This document shows positions 16,730 to 25,581 of a DNA stretch of 64,000 bases, piece by piece. The DNA is from Nocardioides daejeonensis (lineage in GTDB: Bacteria > Actinomycetota > Actinomycetes > Propionibacteriales > Nocardioidaceae). Under the pieces are notes generated by a model. The model saw only the letters and a list, made by a program, of their open reading frames with translations. It had not been told where the DNA came from and made no database searches. The stretch spans positions 248,001-312,000 of the forward strand of contig NZ_QHKZ01000005.1 in the NCBI RefSeq assembly GCF_003194585.1. The letters are read 5' to 3'. Position 1 is the stretch's first letter, and every line of letters begins with the position of its first letter. The translations under genes were made by a program, and so were the position numbers.

Positions 16730-17662
16730 TCAGGCCGCGACCGGCTGCTGCTGGTTCTTGGTGAGCCGCCTGCGCAAACCTTGCAGGCGGCCCCGCCCAG
16801 GTCGCCGGTCTCCGGCGCTGGCCGTGATGCGGTCGAGGTAGATGGCCAGCACGACCACGGCCATGCCCGCCTCGAAGCCGAGGCCCACCTCCAACCCCGC
16901 AATAGCGCCCACCACCTCGCCACCGAGGCCCCCACCGCCGACCATGCCCGCGATGACTGCCATGGAGAGGGAGAGCATGATCACCTGGTTGACGCCGGCC
17001 ATCACCGTGGGCATCGCCAGGGGGAGCTGGACCTCGCGCAGGATCTGGCGTGGCGTGGCACCGAAGGCGTGGGCGGCCTCGACGACCTCTGCGTCGACCT
17101 GCCGGATGCCGAGCTCGGTGAATCGGACGCCGGGGGCCAGCGCGAAGATCACGGTGGCCACCAGTCCCGCGTGCACGCCGCCGCCGAAGAAGAGGACCAC
17201 CGGCACCAGCCACACCATGGACGGCATGGTCTGCATGAAGTCCATGACCGGTTTGACCATGCTGCTGAAACGATCGGAGCGAGCGGCCAGGACGCCGATC
17301 GGTATCCCGATGAGCAGCGCCACCAGTGTCGCCGAGATGACCAGTGCGGCCGTGGCCATCGCGTTCTCCCACTGGGCCAGGCCGATCACGATGACCATGC
17401 CGACGACGGTTCCGGCGGCTAGCTTCCAGTCCTTGAGCAGCCACGCCAACGCCGCAAGGATCAGCACCATCAGGAGCGGTGTCGGGGTGAGCAGGAGGTC
17501 GGTGAGGCCGTTGATTCGAGCCTCGACCCACAACCCGAACTGGTCGAGCTCCTCGCGGAAGTGCTCCGTGATCCACTCCACGCTGCGGTCGATCTTCTCC
17601 GCGAGCGGGATCCGCGGTACGCCGTGGATCTTCTCGGTCGCGCTGGTCACGAGGCCGTTCAC
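16730..17662 (-). CDS. proW: Glycine betaine/proline ABC transporter permease
   Basis: 310-residue inner-membrane permease of the ProW/OpuAB type with an N-terminal helical extension, about six or seven membrane segments, and the coupling-loop EAA motif EAAHAFGATPRQILREVQLPLAMPTVMAG, which contacts the ProV ATPase. The GTG start overlaps the proV stop by 4 bp (GTGA). Confidence 0.92.
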   Translation of the reverse strand: MNGLVTSATEKIHGVPRIPLAEKIDRSVEWITEHFREELDQFGLWVEARINGLTDLLLTPTPLLMVLILAALAWLLKDWKLAAGTVVGMVIVIGLAQWENAMATAALVISATLVALLIGIPIGVLAARSDRFSSMVKPVMDFMQTMPSMVWLVPVVLFFGGGVHAGLVATVIFALAPGVRFTELGIRQVDAEVVEAAHAFGATPRQILREVQLPLAMPTVMAGVNQVIMLSLSMAVIAGMVGGGGLGGEVVGAIAGLEVGLGFEAGMAVVVLAIYLDRITASAGDRRPGRGRLQGLRRRLTKNQQQPVAA

Positions 17663-18897
17663 GCCTGACCTCCGTCCGTGGTGGCGGAGCCCGCCGAGAC
17701 GAGTTCGCCGGCCGCTGTCTCCGACCCGTTGAGGTTGCCGAGAGCGCTGAGCAGGGTGACCCGGGCGATGACCCCGGCCAGCTTCGTCCCCTCGACGACG
17801 GCGAGCGGTTCGGGCCGCTCGGCCGCTGCGGTGAAGAGGTCGGCGACGCAGGTGTCGGGTGTGACCTGGTGGGCCGGGGTGACCAGGCCGTCCAGGCTCT
17901 CCTGGCCTGTCTTCACCGCCTCGGCCGCGGTGGCCTCGGTGATGAGGCCGCGCAGGTTGTGCTGCCGGTCGACCACCATGAGGGCGTTGAGCTGGTTCTC
18001 GCGCATCAGCTTGTGCGCTGCGCGGGGCCCCTGCCCCGCGCCGAGCACGGCTACCGGTCGCTCCATGATCGATGCCGCGGTGAGCACCTTGGTGCGGTCC
18101 ACGTCCTGCACGAACTGAGCAACGTAGTCGTTGGCCGGGTCGTTGAGGATCTGCTCCGCCGTGCCCTGCTGCACGATCCGTCCGTCGCGCATCATCGCGA
18201 TCCGGTCGCCGAGCCGCATCGCCTCGTTGAGGTCGTGGGTGATGAAGAGGATGGTCTTGCCGAGTTGGTTCTGCAGCTCGATCAGCTGGTCCTGCATCTC
18301 TCGACGGATCAGCGGATCGAGTGCGCTGAACGCCTCATCCATCAGCATCACCTCGGTCCCGGCCGCCAGCGCTCTCGCCAGTCCGACCCGCTGGCGCATC
18401 CCGCCCGAGAGGTCGCCGGGCAGCGAACCGCCCCAGCCGCCGAGGCCGACCATCTCCAGCGCCTGCTCCGCCTGTCGCTGCCGGTCCGACCGGTTCATCC
18501 CCTTCACCTTCAGGGCGTAGGCGGCGTTCTCGCCGACGGTGCGGTGCGGCAGGAGTGCGAAGTGCTGGAAGACCATGCTGACCTTCTCCCTGCGGGCGCG
18601 GCGCAGCTTGCGTGCGTCCAGGCGGGCCAGGTCCTCTCCGGCGACCACGACCGAGCCGGAGGTGGGCTCCAAGAGGCCGTTGACCATGCGGATCAGCGTG
18701 GACTTGCCGGAGCCCGAGAGCCCCATGACGACGAAGATCTGACCGGGGTCGACGGTGAAGGACGCGTCGATCACCGCGGCGGTGATGCCGTCGGCGCGGA
18801 GCTCCTCACGGGTGGCGCCGGACTGGAGGCGGGCCAGCGCTCGTTGCGGGCGCTTGCCGAAGATTTTGTGGACACCTGACAGTTCGATCAAAGACAC
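17659..18897 (-). CDS. proV: Glycine betaine/proline ABC transporter ATPase with CBS domains
   Basis: 412-residue ATPase. Walker A GLSGSGKST, Q-loop VFQHFALLPHRTV, signature LSGGMRQRV, Walker B VMLMDEAFSALDP and switch His in ITHDL are intact. The C-terminal part (about 275-385) holds a CBS pair, which in OpuA-type transporters senses ionic strength or cyclic-di-AMP. It is the first gene of the operon (order V, W, X). The GTG at 18897 starts 50 bp from a 17-bp palindrome that is a likely operator. Confidence 0.93.
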   Translation of the reverse strand: MSLIELSGVHKIFGKRPQRALARLQSGATREELRADGITAAVIDASFTVDPGQIFVVMGLSGSGKSTLIRMVNGLLEPTSGSVVVAGEDLARLDARKLRRARREKVSMVFQHFALLPHRTVGENAAYALKVKGMNRSDRQRQAEQALEMVGLGGWGGSLPGDLSGGMRQRVGLARALAAGTEVMLMDEAFSALDPLIRREMQDQLIELQNQLGKTILFITHDLNEAMRLGDRIAMMRDGRIVQQGTAEQILNDPANDYVAQFVQDVDRTKVLTAASIMERPVAVLGAGQGPRAAHKLMRENQLNALMVVDRQHNLRGLITEATAAEAVKTGQESLDGLVTPAHQVTPDTCVADLFTAAAERPEPLAVVEGTKLAGVIARVTLLSALGNLNGSETAAGELVSAGSATTDGGQA

Positions 18898-18946
18898 GAA
18901 CTCGGTTCACTCCTTGAGCCACGAGAGCCGCGCTTTTCGGGCTCCC

Positions 18947-18963
18947 TTCGGACCAGGTCCGAA
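18947..18963. promoter_or_regulatory. 17-bp palindrome upstream of proVWX
   Basis: Perfect dyad TTCGGACC-A-GGTCCGAA, 50 bp upstream of the proV start in the 241-bp gap to mrpG. A related half-site (TTCCGGACGAACC) lies about 15 bp further upstream. A 12-bp dyad CAGAC-GT-GTCTG lies near 19012-19023. These suggest an operator for osmotic control. Confidence 0.5.
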
Positions 18964-19138
18964 CGAGGGTGGTGGAGCGCTTCCGGACGAACCTTGGCCC
19001 CGGCAACTTAACAGACGTGTCTGGTTGAAGCGATTCATCACGGTCCACGCGGTGGCAAACCCTGCCATATCGACATTTGTCGGAAGTCAACATCTGGGTC
19101 GACTGACTGCCTTCTCGGCGGGACTCACGGGAGTGGGA

Positions 19139-19507
19139 TCAGGGTGCTCCGCGCGGCTCGTCGAAGGACTCCAGCACCGGCGTCAGCTCGTCGACGAGCA
19201 ACCGGTCGTGGTCGATCTGACCTGCGCGAACCGCGGCGCGCGCGACCATGTGGTTGGCGACCGGGGAGGTGATCAGCTGGAAGAGCGCGACCAGGGCGAG
19301 CAGCGCGATCACCTCGACGTCGCGCAGGCGGAAGCCGAGGCCGGTGAGCACCAGGCAGAGGCCGAGTACCTGCGGCTTGGTGGCGGCATGCATGCGGGAG
19401 AGGAGGTCCGGGAGGCGAAGCAGGCCGAGCGCCGCGATCAAGCTCAGCAGTGCTCCGGTGACCATGCAGACCGCGGCGATGGCGTCGGCGATGTCGATCC
19501 AGCTCAT
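19139..19507 (-). CDS. mrpG: Mrp Na+/H+ antiporter subunit G
   Basis: 122-residue small membrane subunit of the multisubunit cation/proton antiporter. It has three hydrophobic segments and the MnhG signature GLLRLPDLLSRMHAATKPQ. It is the last gene of the mrp operon; its ATG overlaps the mrpF stop by 4 bp. The C-terminal 40 residues are hydrophilic and acidic. Confidence 0.92.
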   Translation of the reverse strand: MSWIDIADAIAAVCMVTGALLSLIAALGLLRLPDLLSRMHAATKPQVLGLCLVLTGLGFRLRDVEVIALLALVALFQLITSPVANHMVARAAVRAGQIDHDRLLVDELTPVLESFDEPRGAP

Positions 19508-19788
19508 CGGTGCTCCTTCTCCGCCTCGATGTCGTCACTTCCGCGGGTGAAGCGGGCGATGCTGACCGAGCAGACGAAGCCGAGCAGGGTGAGCACCAGC
19601 AGGATCGGCAGCGTGAACGTGTGCTCGTTGAGCGCCGCCTCGATGCCGACCGCGCAGATGATCACCGCGATCATGACGTCGAGGGCGACCGTCCGGTCGA
19701 GCATGGTCGGGCCCATCGTGGCGCGCGCCAGCAGGATCAGAGCGGCCAGGCCGAGCAGGCCGAGGCAGAGGGTGAGGACGACGGTCAC
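19504..19788 (-). CDS. mrpF: Mrp Na+/H+ antiporter subunit F
   Basis: 94-residue subunit with three membrane segments and the MnhF core GPTMLDRTVALDVM. The GTG at 19788 was chosen because AGGAGG lies 7 nt upstream and the hydrophobic N-terminus begins there; the open frame upstream runs into the mrpE region without family sequence. Unlike every other junction in this operon it does not overlap its upstream neighbour: a 49-bp spacer holding a dispersed repeat separates it from mrpE. Confidence 0.9.
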   Translation of the reverse strand: MTVVLTLCLGLLGLAALILLARATMGPTMLDRTVALDVMIAVIICAVGIEAALNEHTFTLPILLVLTLLGFVCSVSIARFTRGSDDIEAEKEHR

Positions 19789-19808
19789 GAGATGGCCTCC
19801 TGTGTTGC

Positions 19809-19827
19809 GGTCTCGACAGGTTCGACC
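19809..19827 (-). repeat. Dispersed repeat arm between mrpE and mrpF
   Basis: GGTCTCGACAGGTTCGACC on the plus strand, the reverse orientation of the arm family. It fills the only non-overlapping gene junction inside the mrp operon. Confidence 0.75.
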
Positions 19828-19837
19828 TCCGGGAGGG

Positions 19838-20413
19838 TCACGAGGCCACCTCCGGCTCGGTGGGGTTGCGGATCGGCGGCTTCCCGAAGGCACGGAGAAC
19901 CCGTTGCTCCTGCGCCAGCACGGTCTGCCGGAACCGCTCGACGTCGTCGATGCTCTTCACGTTGATCACGTGGAAGAAGAGGGTGTGCGTGGAGCGTCGT
20001 GCCTCGACCACCACACTGCCGGGGATCAGGGTGGTCATCTCACCGACCATGGTGAGCACGAAGTCCGACGGCGTGGCGAGGTCGACCTGGACGAGTGCGT
20101 TCCTCAGGCCTCGGGGACGCAGGACCACGAGTGCGACCTCGATGCTCGAGACCACGACGTCCCAGACGAAGCGGATCAGCAGCCAGGCCAGTGCTATCGG
20201 ATGCGGCCGGATGCTCATCCGCAGCGGCGGGAGCGGGAAGACCAGGCAGACAGCGACCGCCACCACGAGGCCGAGCAGGGCGTTCGGCACCGTGAAGCTG
20301 CGCCACAGCGCGAGCCAGACGAGCGTCAGCCAGAGCAGGGCCGGCCACTGGAGCAGGCGATAGCGCGGGGGCCGGGCCTTCCCGCTGCGCGTCACCCTCT
20401 CGCGGGGGCTCAT
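19838..20413 (-). CDS. mrpE: Mrp Na+/H+ antiporter subunit E
   Basis: 191-residue subunit with two or three N-terminal membrane segments and a cytoplasmic C-terminal domain containing the MnhE pattern MVGEMTTLIPGSVVVEA and FFHVINV. The ATG overlaps the mrpD stop by 4 bp. Confidence 0.92.
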   Translation of the reverse strand: MSPRERVTRSGKARPPRYRLLQWPALLWLTLVWLALWRSFTVPNALLGLVVAVAVCLVFPLPPLRMSIRPHPIALAWLLIRFVWDVVVSSIEVALVVLRPRGLRNALVQVDLATPSDFVLTMVGEMTTLIPGSVVVEARRSTHTLFFHVINVKSIDDVERFRQTVLAQEQRVLRAFGKPPIRNPTEPEVAS

Positions 20414-22104
20414 GACGAGTCTCCCAGCACCGCGCTGAGGTACGGCGTCCGGTCGATGAGGTCGGCAGCCGCCCGGTCGGTGAGTGCGAAGAGTGGCCCG
20501 GCCACCAGGGTGAGGAGCAGGCTCACCGTGATCAGCGCCGTCGTCGGAAGCACCATGGAGGCCGGCATCCGCTTCGGCAGGGCACCGTCGCGCAGCAGCT
20601 GGTGGAGGTCGCGGTCCGGCGTCTCGTCATCGATCACTCGACGCGCCTCCTCCAGGTCACGGCTGTCGAAGGCGGCGCCGGCGACGTGCACATGGTCGCG
20701 ATGGACGACGATCCCGGCCGCACGCTGCGCGTCGTCGAGGTCGTCCTGCAGGCTGGGCAGCTGACGGGCCATCTCGTGGGCCTGCTCCGGGCTGCGCCAG
20801 AAGGCGAGCGCCCACGTCTTGGCGATCGCGTAGAGCGTGAGCAGACTCGTCACCACACCACCCACGACCAGGGTGATCGCCAACGGCGACCCGACGTCGA
20901 GGCCCGCTTGCAGCAGCCCGACCTTGCCCAGGAACCCGGACATCGGTGGGATGCCGGCGAGGTTCATCGCCGGCACGAAGAAGAGCAGCGCCAACAGCGG
21001 CGACAGCCGGGCGAGGCCGCCGAGTCGCAGCAGCGCCGTACTCCCGGCTCTGAGCTCGATCAGGCCGACCACCAGGAAGAGGGCCGTCTGGATGGTGATG
21101 TGGTGCGCGACGTAGAAGATCGCTCCGGAGATGCCCGCCTCGGTCGCGAGGCCGATCCCGAAGACCATGTAGCCGATGTGGCTCACCAGGGTGAAGGAGA
21201 GCATCCGCTTGATGTCGGACTGGGCGACGGCTCCCAGGATGCCGACCACCATCGTCAGGAGGGCGGCCCACAACAGCAGGTCGCCCACCTCGTGACCGGG
21301 GAAGAGCAGGGTCTGGATCCGCAGGATGGCATAGACGCCGACCTTGGTGAGCAGCCCCGCGAAGACGGCGGTGACCGGAGCCGGGGCCGTCGGATAGCTG
21401 TCGGGGAGCCAGAAGGAGAGGGGGAAGACGGCGGCTTTGATGGCGAAGGTGACCAGGAGCAGGAGATGCAGCACCATCGCCGTGCCCTCGGAGAGGTCGG
21501 GGACTCGTTCGGCGATCTGCGCCAGGTTGAGCGTCCCCACGGCGGCGTAGACGGCCGCCAGGGAGATCAGGAACAGGCTCGAGGAGAGCATGTTGACGAC
21601 CACGTAGATCGTCCCCGCCCGGATCCGCGTGCCGGTGCCGCCCAGGGTCAGCAGCACGTAGCTCGCGAAGAGCAGCATCTCGAAGCTGACGAAGAGATTG
21701 AAGAGGTCGCCGGCGAGGAACGCGCCGGAGACGCCGGCGACGAGCACGAGGAAGGTCGGGTGATAGATCGACAACGGCGCCTCGCGCTCGTCGCCGGTCA
21801 TGCCCTGACCGAGGGAGTAGAGGAGCACCAGGAGGGTGACGACAGCGGAGACCAGCAGCATCAGGGAGGCAAGCCGGTCGGCGACCAGCGAGATCCCCAA
21901 CTGCTCCCACCCACCGATCCAGACGACCTGTGGGCCTTTGCGGTCGCTGGCGACCAGCAGGATCGCAGCGATCGCCACCACGGCGGTGAGCACGCTGATG
22001 GTAACGATGCGCTGTGCACGTGGGCGCCGGGAGAAGACCAGGGTGAGTCCTACTCCGAGCAGGGGCAGGACCACAGGCATGGGGACCAACGCATTGATGC
22101 TCAC
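20410..22104 (-). CDS. mrpD: Mrp Na+/H+ antiporter subunit D (NuoN-like proton channel)
   Basis: 564-residue polytopic protein of the complex I-like antiporter family, with about 14 membrane segments. Conserved features are FVSFEMLLFASYVLL (Glu in the proton path), KAAVFPLSFWLPDSYPTAPAPVTAVFAGLLTK (with the conserved Lys), and SHIGYMVFGIG. An unusual hydrophilic insert (about 440-510) lies near the C-terminus before the last membrane segment. The GTG overlaps the mrpC stop by 4 bp. Confidence 0.94.
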   Translation of the reverse strand: MSINALVPMPVVLPLLGVGLTLVFSRRPRAQRIVTISVLTAVVAIAAILLVASDRKGPQVVWIGGWEQLGISLVADRLASLMLLVSAVVTLLVLLYSLGQGMTGDEREAPLSIYHPTFLVLVAGVSGAFLAGDLFNLFVSFEMLLFASYVLLTLGGTGTRIRAGTIYVVVNMLSSSLFLISLAAVYAAVGTLNLAQIAERVPDLSEGTAMVLHLLLLVTFAIKAAVFPLSFWLPDSYPTAPAPVTAVFAGLLTKVGVYAILRIQTLLFPGHEVGDLLLWAALLTMVVGILGAVAQSDIKRMLSFTLVSHIGYMVFGIGLATEAGISGAIFYVAHHITIQTALFLVVGLIELRAGSTALLRLGGLARLSPLLALLFFVPAMNLAGIPPMSGFLGKVGLLQAGLDVGSPLAITLVVGGVVTSLLTLYAIAKTWALAFWRSPEQAHEMARQLPSLQDDLDDAQRAAGIVVHRDHVHVAGAAFDSRDLEEARRVIDDETPDRDLHQLLRDGALPKRMPASMVLPTTALITVSLLLTLVAGPLFALTDRAAADLIDRTPYLSAVLGDSS

Positions 22105-22550
22105 GAGCTGCCCTCCTCCTCGTAGACCTCGTCGGTCGCCGCGTCGGCCTCGGTGGCGCTGAGGCTGAGGTCGTGGCTGTCTGAGGCTTCGTCCAGATCG
22201 GCCAACCGGCGGATGGCTGCGTCCTCCACATCGTCTTGTACGTCGTCGTGCTCATTGAGCTGCCAGCTGCGGTGGGCCATCGCGAGGAGGAAGGCGACGG
22301 TGCCCAGGGTGATCACGATCGCCGTCAGTACCAGGGCCTGGGGGAGCGGATCCGCCATCCGGCCCGAGCCGGCGCCCACGATGGGTGCCGTGCCCGCCGG
22401 GCCGGAGGCGATCATGAAGAGCAGATTCACGCCGTTGCCCATCATCACCAGGCCCACCAGCACGCGAGTGAGGCTGCGCTCGAGGATCAGGTAGACGCCG
22501 GTGCCGATGAGGGTCGAGGCGACCACGATCAGGGTCAGGTTCGCGTTCAC
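22101..22550 (-). CDS. mrpC: Mrp Na+/H+ antiporter subunit C (NuoK-like)
   Basis: 149-residue NuoK-like subunit with three membrane segments (GTGVYLILERSLTRVLVGLVMMGNGVNLL; PLPQALVLTAIVITLGTVAFLLAMA) and an acidic tail of about 45 residues. The GTG at 22550 was chosen because it overlaps the mrpA stop in the GTGA pattern; a much longer open frame upstream is only the antisense-like shift of mrpA. Confidence 0.92.
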   Translation of the reverse strand: MNANLTLIVVASTLIGTGVYLILERSLTRVLVGLVMMGNGVNLLFMIASGPAGTAPIVGAGSGRMADPLPQALVLTAIVITLGTVAFLLAMAHRSWQLNEHDDVQDDVEDAAIRRLADLDEASDSHDLSLSATEADAATDEVYEEEGSS

Positions 22551-25435
22551 AGCCTGACCGCCTGCTCCCCTGCGCGCTCCTCGCGCAGGATCTGCCGGTC
22601 GAGCCGGGCGCCCAAGGTGCGGAGCAGGTCGAGGAGCAGGCCGATCACCACCAGGTAGACGCCGATGTCGAAGAGGAGCGAGGTCATGAGGTGCGGCTCG
22701 CCGAGCGGCCCGAGGTGGAGCGTCAGCTCTGCGCTCTGCAGCACGATGCCGCCGAACGCCAGCGGCGCCAGCGCGGACCCGGTCGCCACGAAGAGTCCGA
22801 AGCCCATCAGCACCCCGGCGTCGACAGGCGCCGCCTCGTCGAGTTCGTAGCGTCCGCCCACGAGGTAGCGGACCATGAGGGCGAGCCCCGCGACCATGCC
22901 GGCCGCGAAGCCGCCGCCGACGTGATTGTGGCCGGCGAGCAGCAGGTAGACCGACAGCAACATCACGGTGTGGAAGATGAAGCGGGTGACCACCTCGAAG
23001 ATGATGGACCGGCGGTCGGGGGTCAGCGTCCGCGAGCCCGGCAGCCACACCCGCCGTCCCGGGGAGGTGGGGAGCTTCTGCACCGTTGCGGGGTAGGGGA
23101 TGTCGCGCACCCTGCGGATGCCGGCCAGCCGGGTGTCGAGGAAGATCAGGCTGGCCACGCCGGTACCGGCCGCGACCAGCACCGAGATCTCGCCCATCGT
23201 GTCCCAGGCTCGGATGTCGACCAACGTGACGCTCACGATGTTGCTTCCGCCGCCGTACTCGACCGCCGGGCCCGGGAAGAGCACCGAGAGCGGGTCGACG
23301 CTGCGATCGGCCGTGGCGACGAGCATGAATCCGGCGACCGCGAGGCCGACGGCGAGTCCCAGCGCCATGCGCAGGTAGCGTCGGCGGCTCAGGGGCCGGT
23401 CCGTGAAGTACTCCGGCAGCCGGCGCAGCACCAGCACGAAGACGACCAGGCTCGTGGTCTCGACGAGGATCTGGGTGAGGGCGAGGTCCGGCGCCCCGTG
23501 CAGCAGGAAGAGGACGGCGGTTCCGTAGCCGGTCACGCCGACCAGGATCACGGCACGCAGCCGGCGCCGCGAGCGGGCGGTGAAGAACGCCGCGACGCAG
23601 ACCAACGCGCCCACCACCGCCTGAGCAGGGCTGTCCCAGAGGTCGACGGTGATCCGGTCGGGCAGCTCGAGCAGCAGTGCCGTGCCCGGCACCGCCAGCA
23701 CCACCAGCAGGATCACTGCCAGGTAGGTCGCCACGGAGCCGCGCTGGGTGAGGCCCGTGACCTCGACGGCGGAGCGGTCGACGAACCGCATCACGGCGCG
23801 GTAGCCGCCTTCGGCGCTGCGGCTCGGAGACAGGGCTGCCTGGAGCTGGGCGAAGGTGGCACGTCGGGAGAAGAGCAGGGCACCCGCGACGAGCACTCCC
23901 GCCGAGACCAGCAGCGGCATGCTCCAGCCGTGCCACAGCGCGAGCTCGGTGTGGTGATGACCGGCGGGGAAGGTGTCGGCCTGGGGGCCGAGGACGCCGG
24001 TCAGCCATCCACCAGCGCACCCGAGCCCGAGGCTCGCAGCCGCCAGCACCACGGGACTGGCGGCGAACCCGGCAGGCACCGGGGTGACTGCGGTCGGCTC
24101 GCAGGTCGTCTTGGTCGCGAAGGCCCCCCACAGGAAGCGCAGCGTGTAGGCGACGGTGAGCACGGAGCCGACGGCCACCCCCGCGACCACCGCCCAGCCG
24201 GCGTACGACGCGAGGCCCGTCCCGTCGCCGTCGGCGGTGTGCGCCACGTCGAGAAGGGCGGCGAGGACGCTCTCTTTGCCGACGAAGCCGAGCAGGGGCG
24301 GGAGCCCGGCCATGGAGGCGCCGGCGATCGCCGCGGCGCCGGCGACCCACGGCATCCGGGCGCCGACACCGGAGAGCTCACGCAGGTCGCGAGTGCCGGT
24401 CTGGTGGTCGACGATGCCGACGACGAGGAAGAGGCAGGCTTTGAAGAGTGCGTGGGCCAGCAGCACGGCGAGGCCGGCGAGGGTGGCCGCGCGGGTGCCG
24501 ATCCCGAGGATGACGAGCAGGAACCCGAGCTGGCTGACCGTGCCGAAGGCGAGGAGCAGTTTGATGTCGTACTGCCGGATGGCCCGCCAGCCGCCCAGCA
24601 GCATGGTGATCACGCCGAGTCCCAGCAGCGTTGCCCGCCACCCCGGGACGTCGGCGAAGGCGGGAGCCAGGAGGGCGACCAGGTAGACGCCGGCCTTCAC
24701 CATCGAGGCGGCGTGCAGGTAGGCGCTGACCGGGGTCGGGGCTGCCATCGCGCCGGGGAGCCAGAAGTGGAACGGGACGAGCGCTGACTTGCTGATCGCA
24801 CCGACCAGCAGGAGGAGGACCGCGGCCGTGGTCCAGTCGCCCGAGGGTGGGTCGGCAAGGATCGCGCTGATCCGATGGGTGCCCGCCTCGTGGCCGAGCA
24901 TGAGCATGCCGACCAGCATGGCCAGGCCGCCGAAGGTCGTGACGATGAGCGCCTGCATGGCCGCCAACCGGCTGGCCCGCTTCTCCGGGTCGGCGCCGAT
25001 CAGCAGATAGGAGAAGACGGTGGTCAGCTCCCAGAAGACGTAGAGCAGGAGCAGGTCGTCGGCGAGGACCAAGCCCAGCATCGCGCCCGCGAAGCCGGTG
25101 AAGACACCGGTGAACATCGGCAGCGCAGGGTCGTCGTCAGCGAAGTAGTAGGCGCAGTAGCCGAGGACCAGCACCCCCACTCCGCTGACCACCAGGGTCA
25201 TCAGCCACTGCAGCGTGCCGAGCCGAAAGGCGATCTCGAAGTCGAGCCCCGCGACCCAGCTCCAGGTCTGTTGGATCGTCTCGCCCGACCGGATCCGATC
25301 GGTCAGCGACAGGGCCCAGATGAGGGTCGCCAACGGAGCGGTGAGCATCAGCAGGAAGGCGCGCCTGCCGAAGAGCGCGACCGCGGCAGGGCCGAGGCCG
25401 GCCAGCACGAGGTGCGCCAGGAGTAGTTGAACCAC
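22547..25435 (-). CDS. mrpA: Mrp Na+/H+ antiporter subunit A with C-terminal MrpB-like domain
   Basis: 962-residue NuoL-like subunit, the largest of the complex, with about 20 membrane segments. The antiporter core has FWELTTVFSYLLIG, KSALVPFHFWLPGAMAAPTPVSAYLHAASMVKAG and HALFKACLFL. The C-terminal ~150 residues match MnhB (IIFEVVTRFIFHTVML, GHNHVGGGFAAGMVAGLALMVRYL), which explains the lack of a separate mrpB gene. It is the first gene of the operon; the GTG at 25435 lies 56 bp from a palindromic operator candidate. Confidence 0.94.
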   Translation of the reverse strand: MVQLLLAHLVLAGLGPAAVALFGRRAFLLMLTAPLATLIWALSLTDRIRSGETIQQTWSWVAGLDFEIAFRLGTLQWLMTLVVSGVGVLVLGYCAYYFADDDPALPMFTGVFTGFAGAMLGLVLADDLLLLYVFWELTTVFSYLLIGADPEKRASRLAAMQALIVTTFGGLAMLVGMLMLGHEAGTHRISAILADPPSGDWTTAAVLLLLVGAISKSALVPFHFWLPGAMAAPTPVSAYLHAASMVKAGVYLVALLAPAFADVPGWRATLLGLGVITMLLGGWRAIRQYDIKLLLAFGTVSQLGFLLVILGIGTRAATLAGLAVLLAHALFKACLFLVVGIVDHQTGTRDLRELSGVGARMPWVAGAAAIAGASMAGLPPLLGFVGKESVLAALLDVAHTADGDGTGLASYAGWAVVAGVAVGSVLTVAYTLRFLWGAFATKTTCEPTAVTPVPAGFAASPVVLAAASLGLGCAGGWLTGVLGPQADTFPAGHHHTELALWHGWSMPLLVSAGVLVAGALLFSRRATFAQLQAALSPSRSAEGGYRAVMRFVDRSAVEVTGLTQRGSVATYLAVILLVVLAVPGTALLLELPDRITVDLWDSPAQAVVGALVCVAAFFTARSRRRLRAVILVGVTGYGTAVLFLLHGAPDLALTQILVETTSLVVFVLVLRRLPEYFTDRPLSRRRYLRMALGLAVGLAVAGFMLVATADRSVDPLSVLFPGPAVEYGGGSNIVSVTLVDIRAWDTMGEISVLVAAGTGVASLIFLDTRLAGIRRVRDIPYPATVQKLPTSPGRRVWLPGSRTLTPDRRSIIFEVVTRFIFHTVMLLSVYLLLAGHNHVGGGFAAGMVAGLALMVRYLVGGRYELDEAAPVDAGVLMGFGLFVATGSALAPLAFGGIVLQSAELTLHLGPLGEPHLMTSLLFDIGVYLVVIGLLLDLLRTLGARLDRQILREERAGEQAVRL

Positions 25436-25490
25436 AAGGGGCCTTCGGTCGTAGGGCCGACGGTCCCTTTCATCCTATCGGGCCGGGCGT

Positions 25491-25513
25491 GGGTTGAGAC
25501 CGGGTCTCAACCC
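25491..25513. promoter_or_regulatory. 23-bp palindrome upstream of the mrp operon
   Basis: Perfect 10-bp arms GGGTTGAGAC and GTCTCAACCC around CGG, 56 bp upstream of the mrpA start and 17 bp from the fadE terminator. This is the size expected of a TetR/GntR-type operator. Confidence 0.5.
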
Positions 25514-25529
25514 AGGCACCTCCGGAAAG

Positions 25530-25568
25530 CGACACGGGCCACAACCAGGGTGGTCGTGGCCCGTGTCG
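25530..25568 (-). terminator. Terminator hairpin after the long acyl-CoA dehydrogenase gene
   Basis: Perfect 13-bp arms CGACACGGGCCAC (25530-25542) and GTGGCCCGTGTCG (25556-25568) with a 13-nt loop, 14 bp downstream of the minus-strand stop at 25582. No T-run. Confidence 0.65.
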
Positions 25569-25581
25569 TCGAGCGGCTGGA

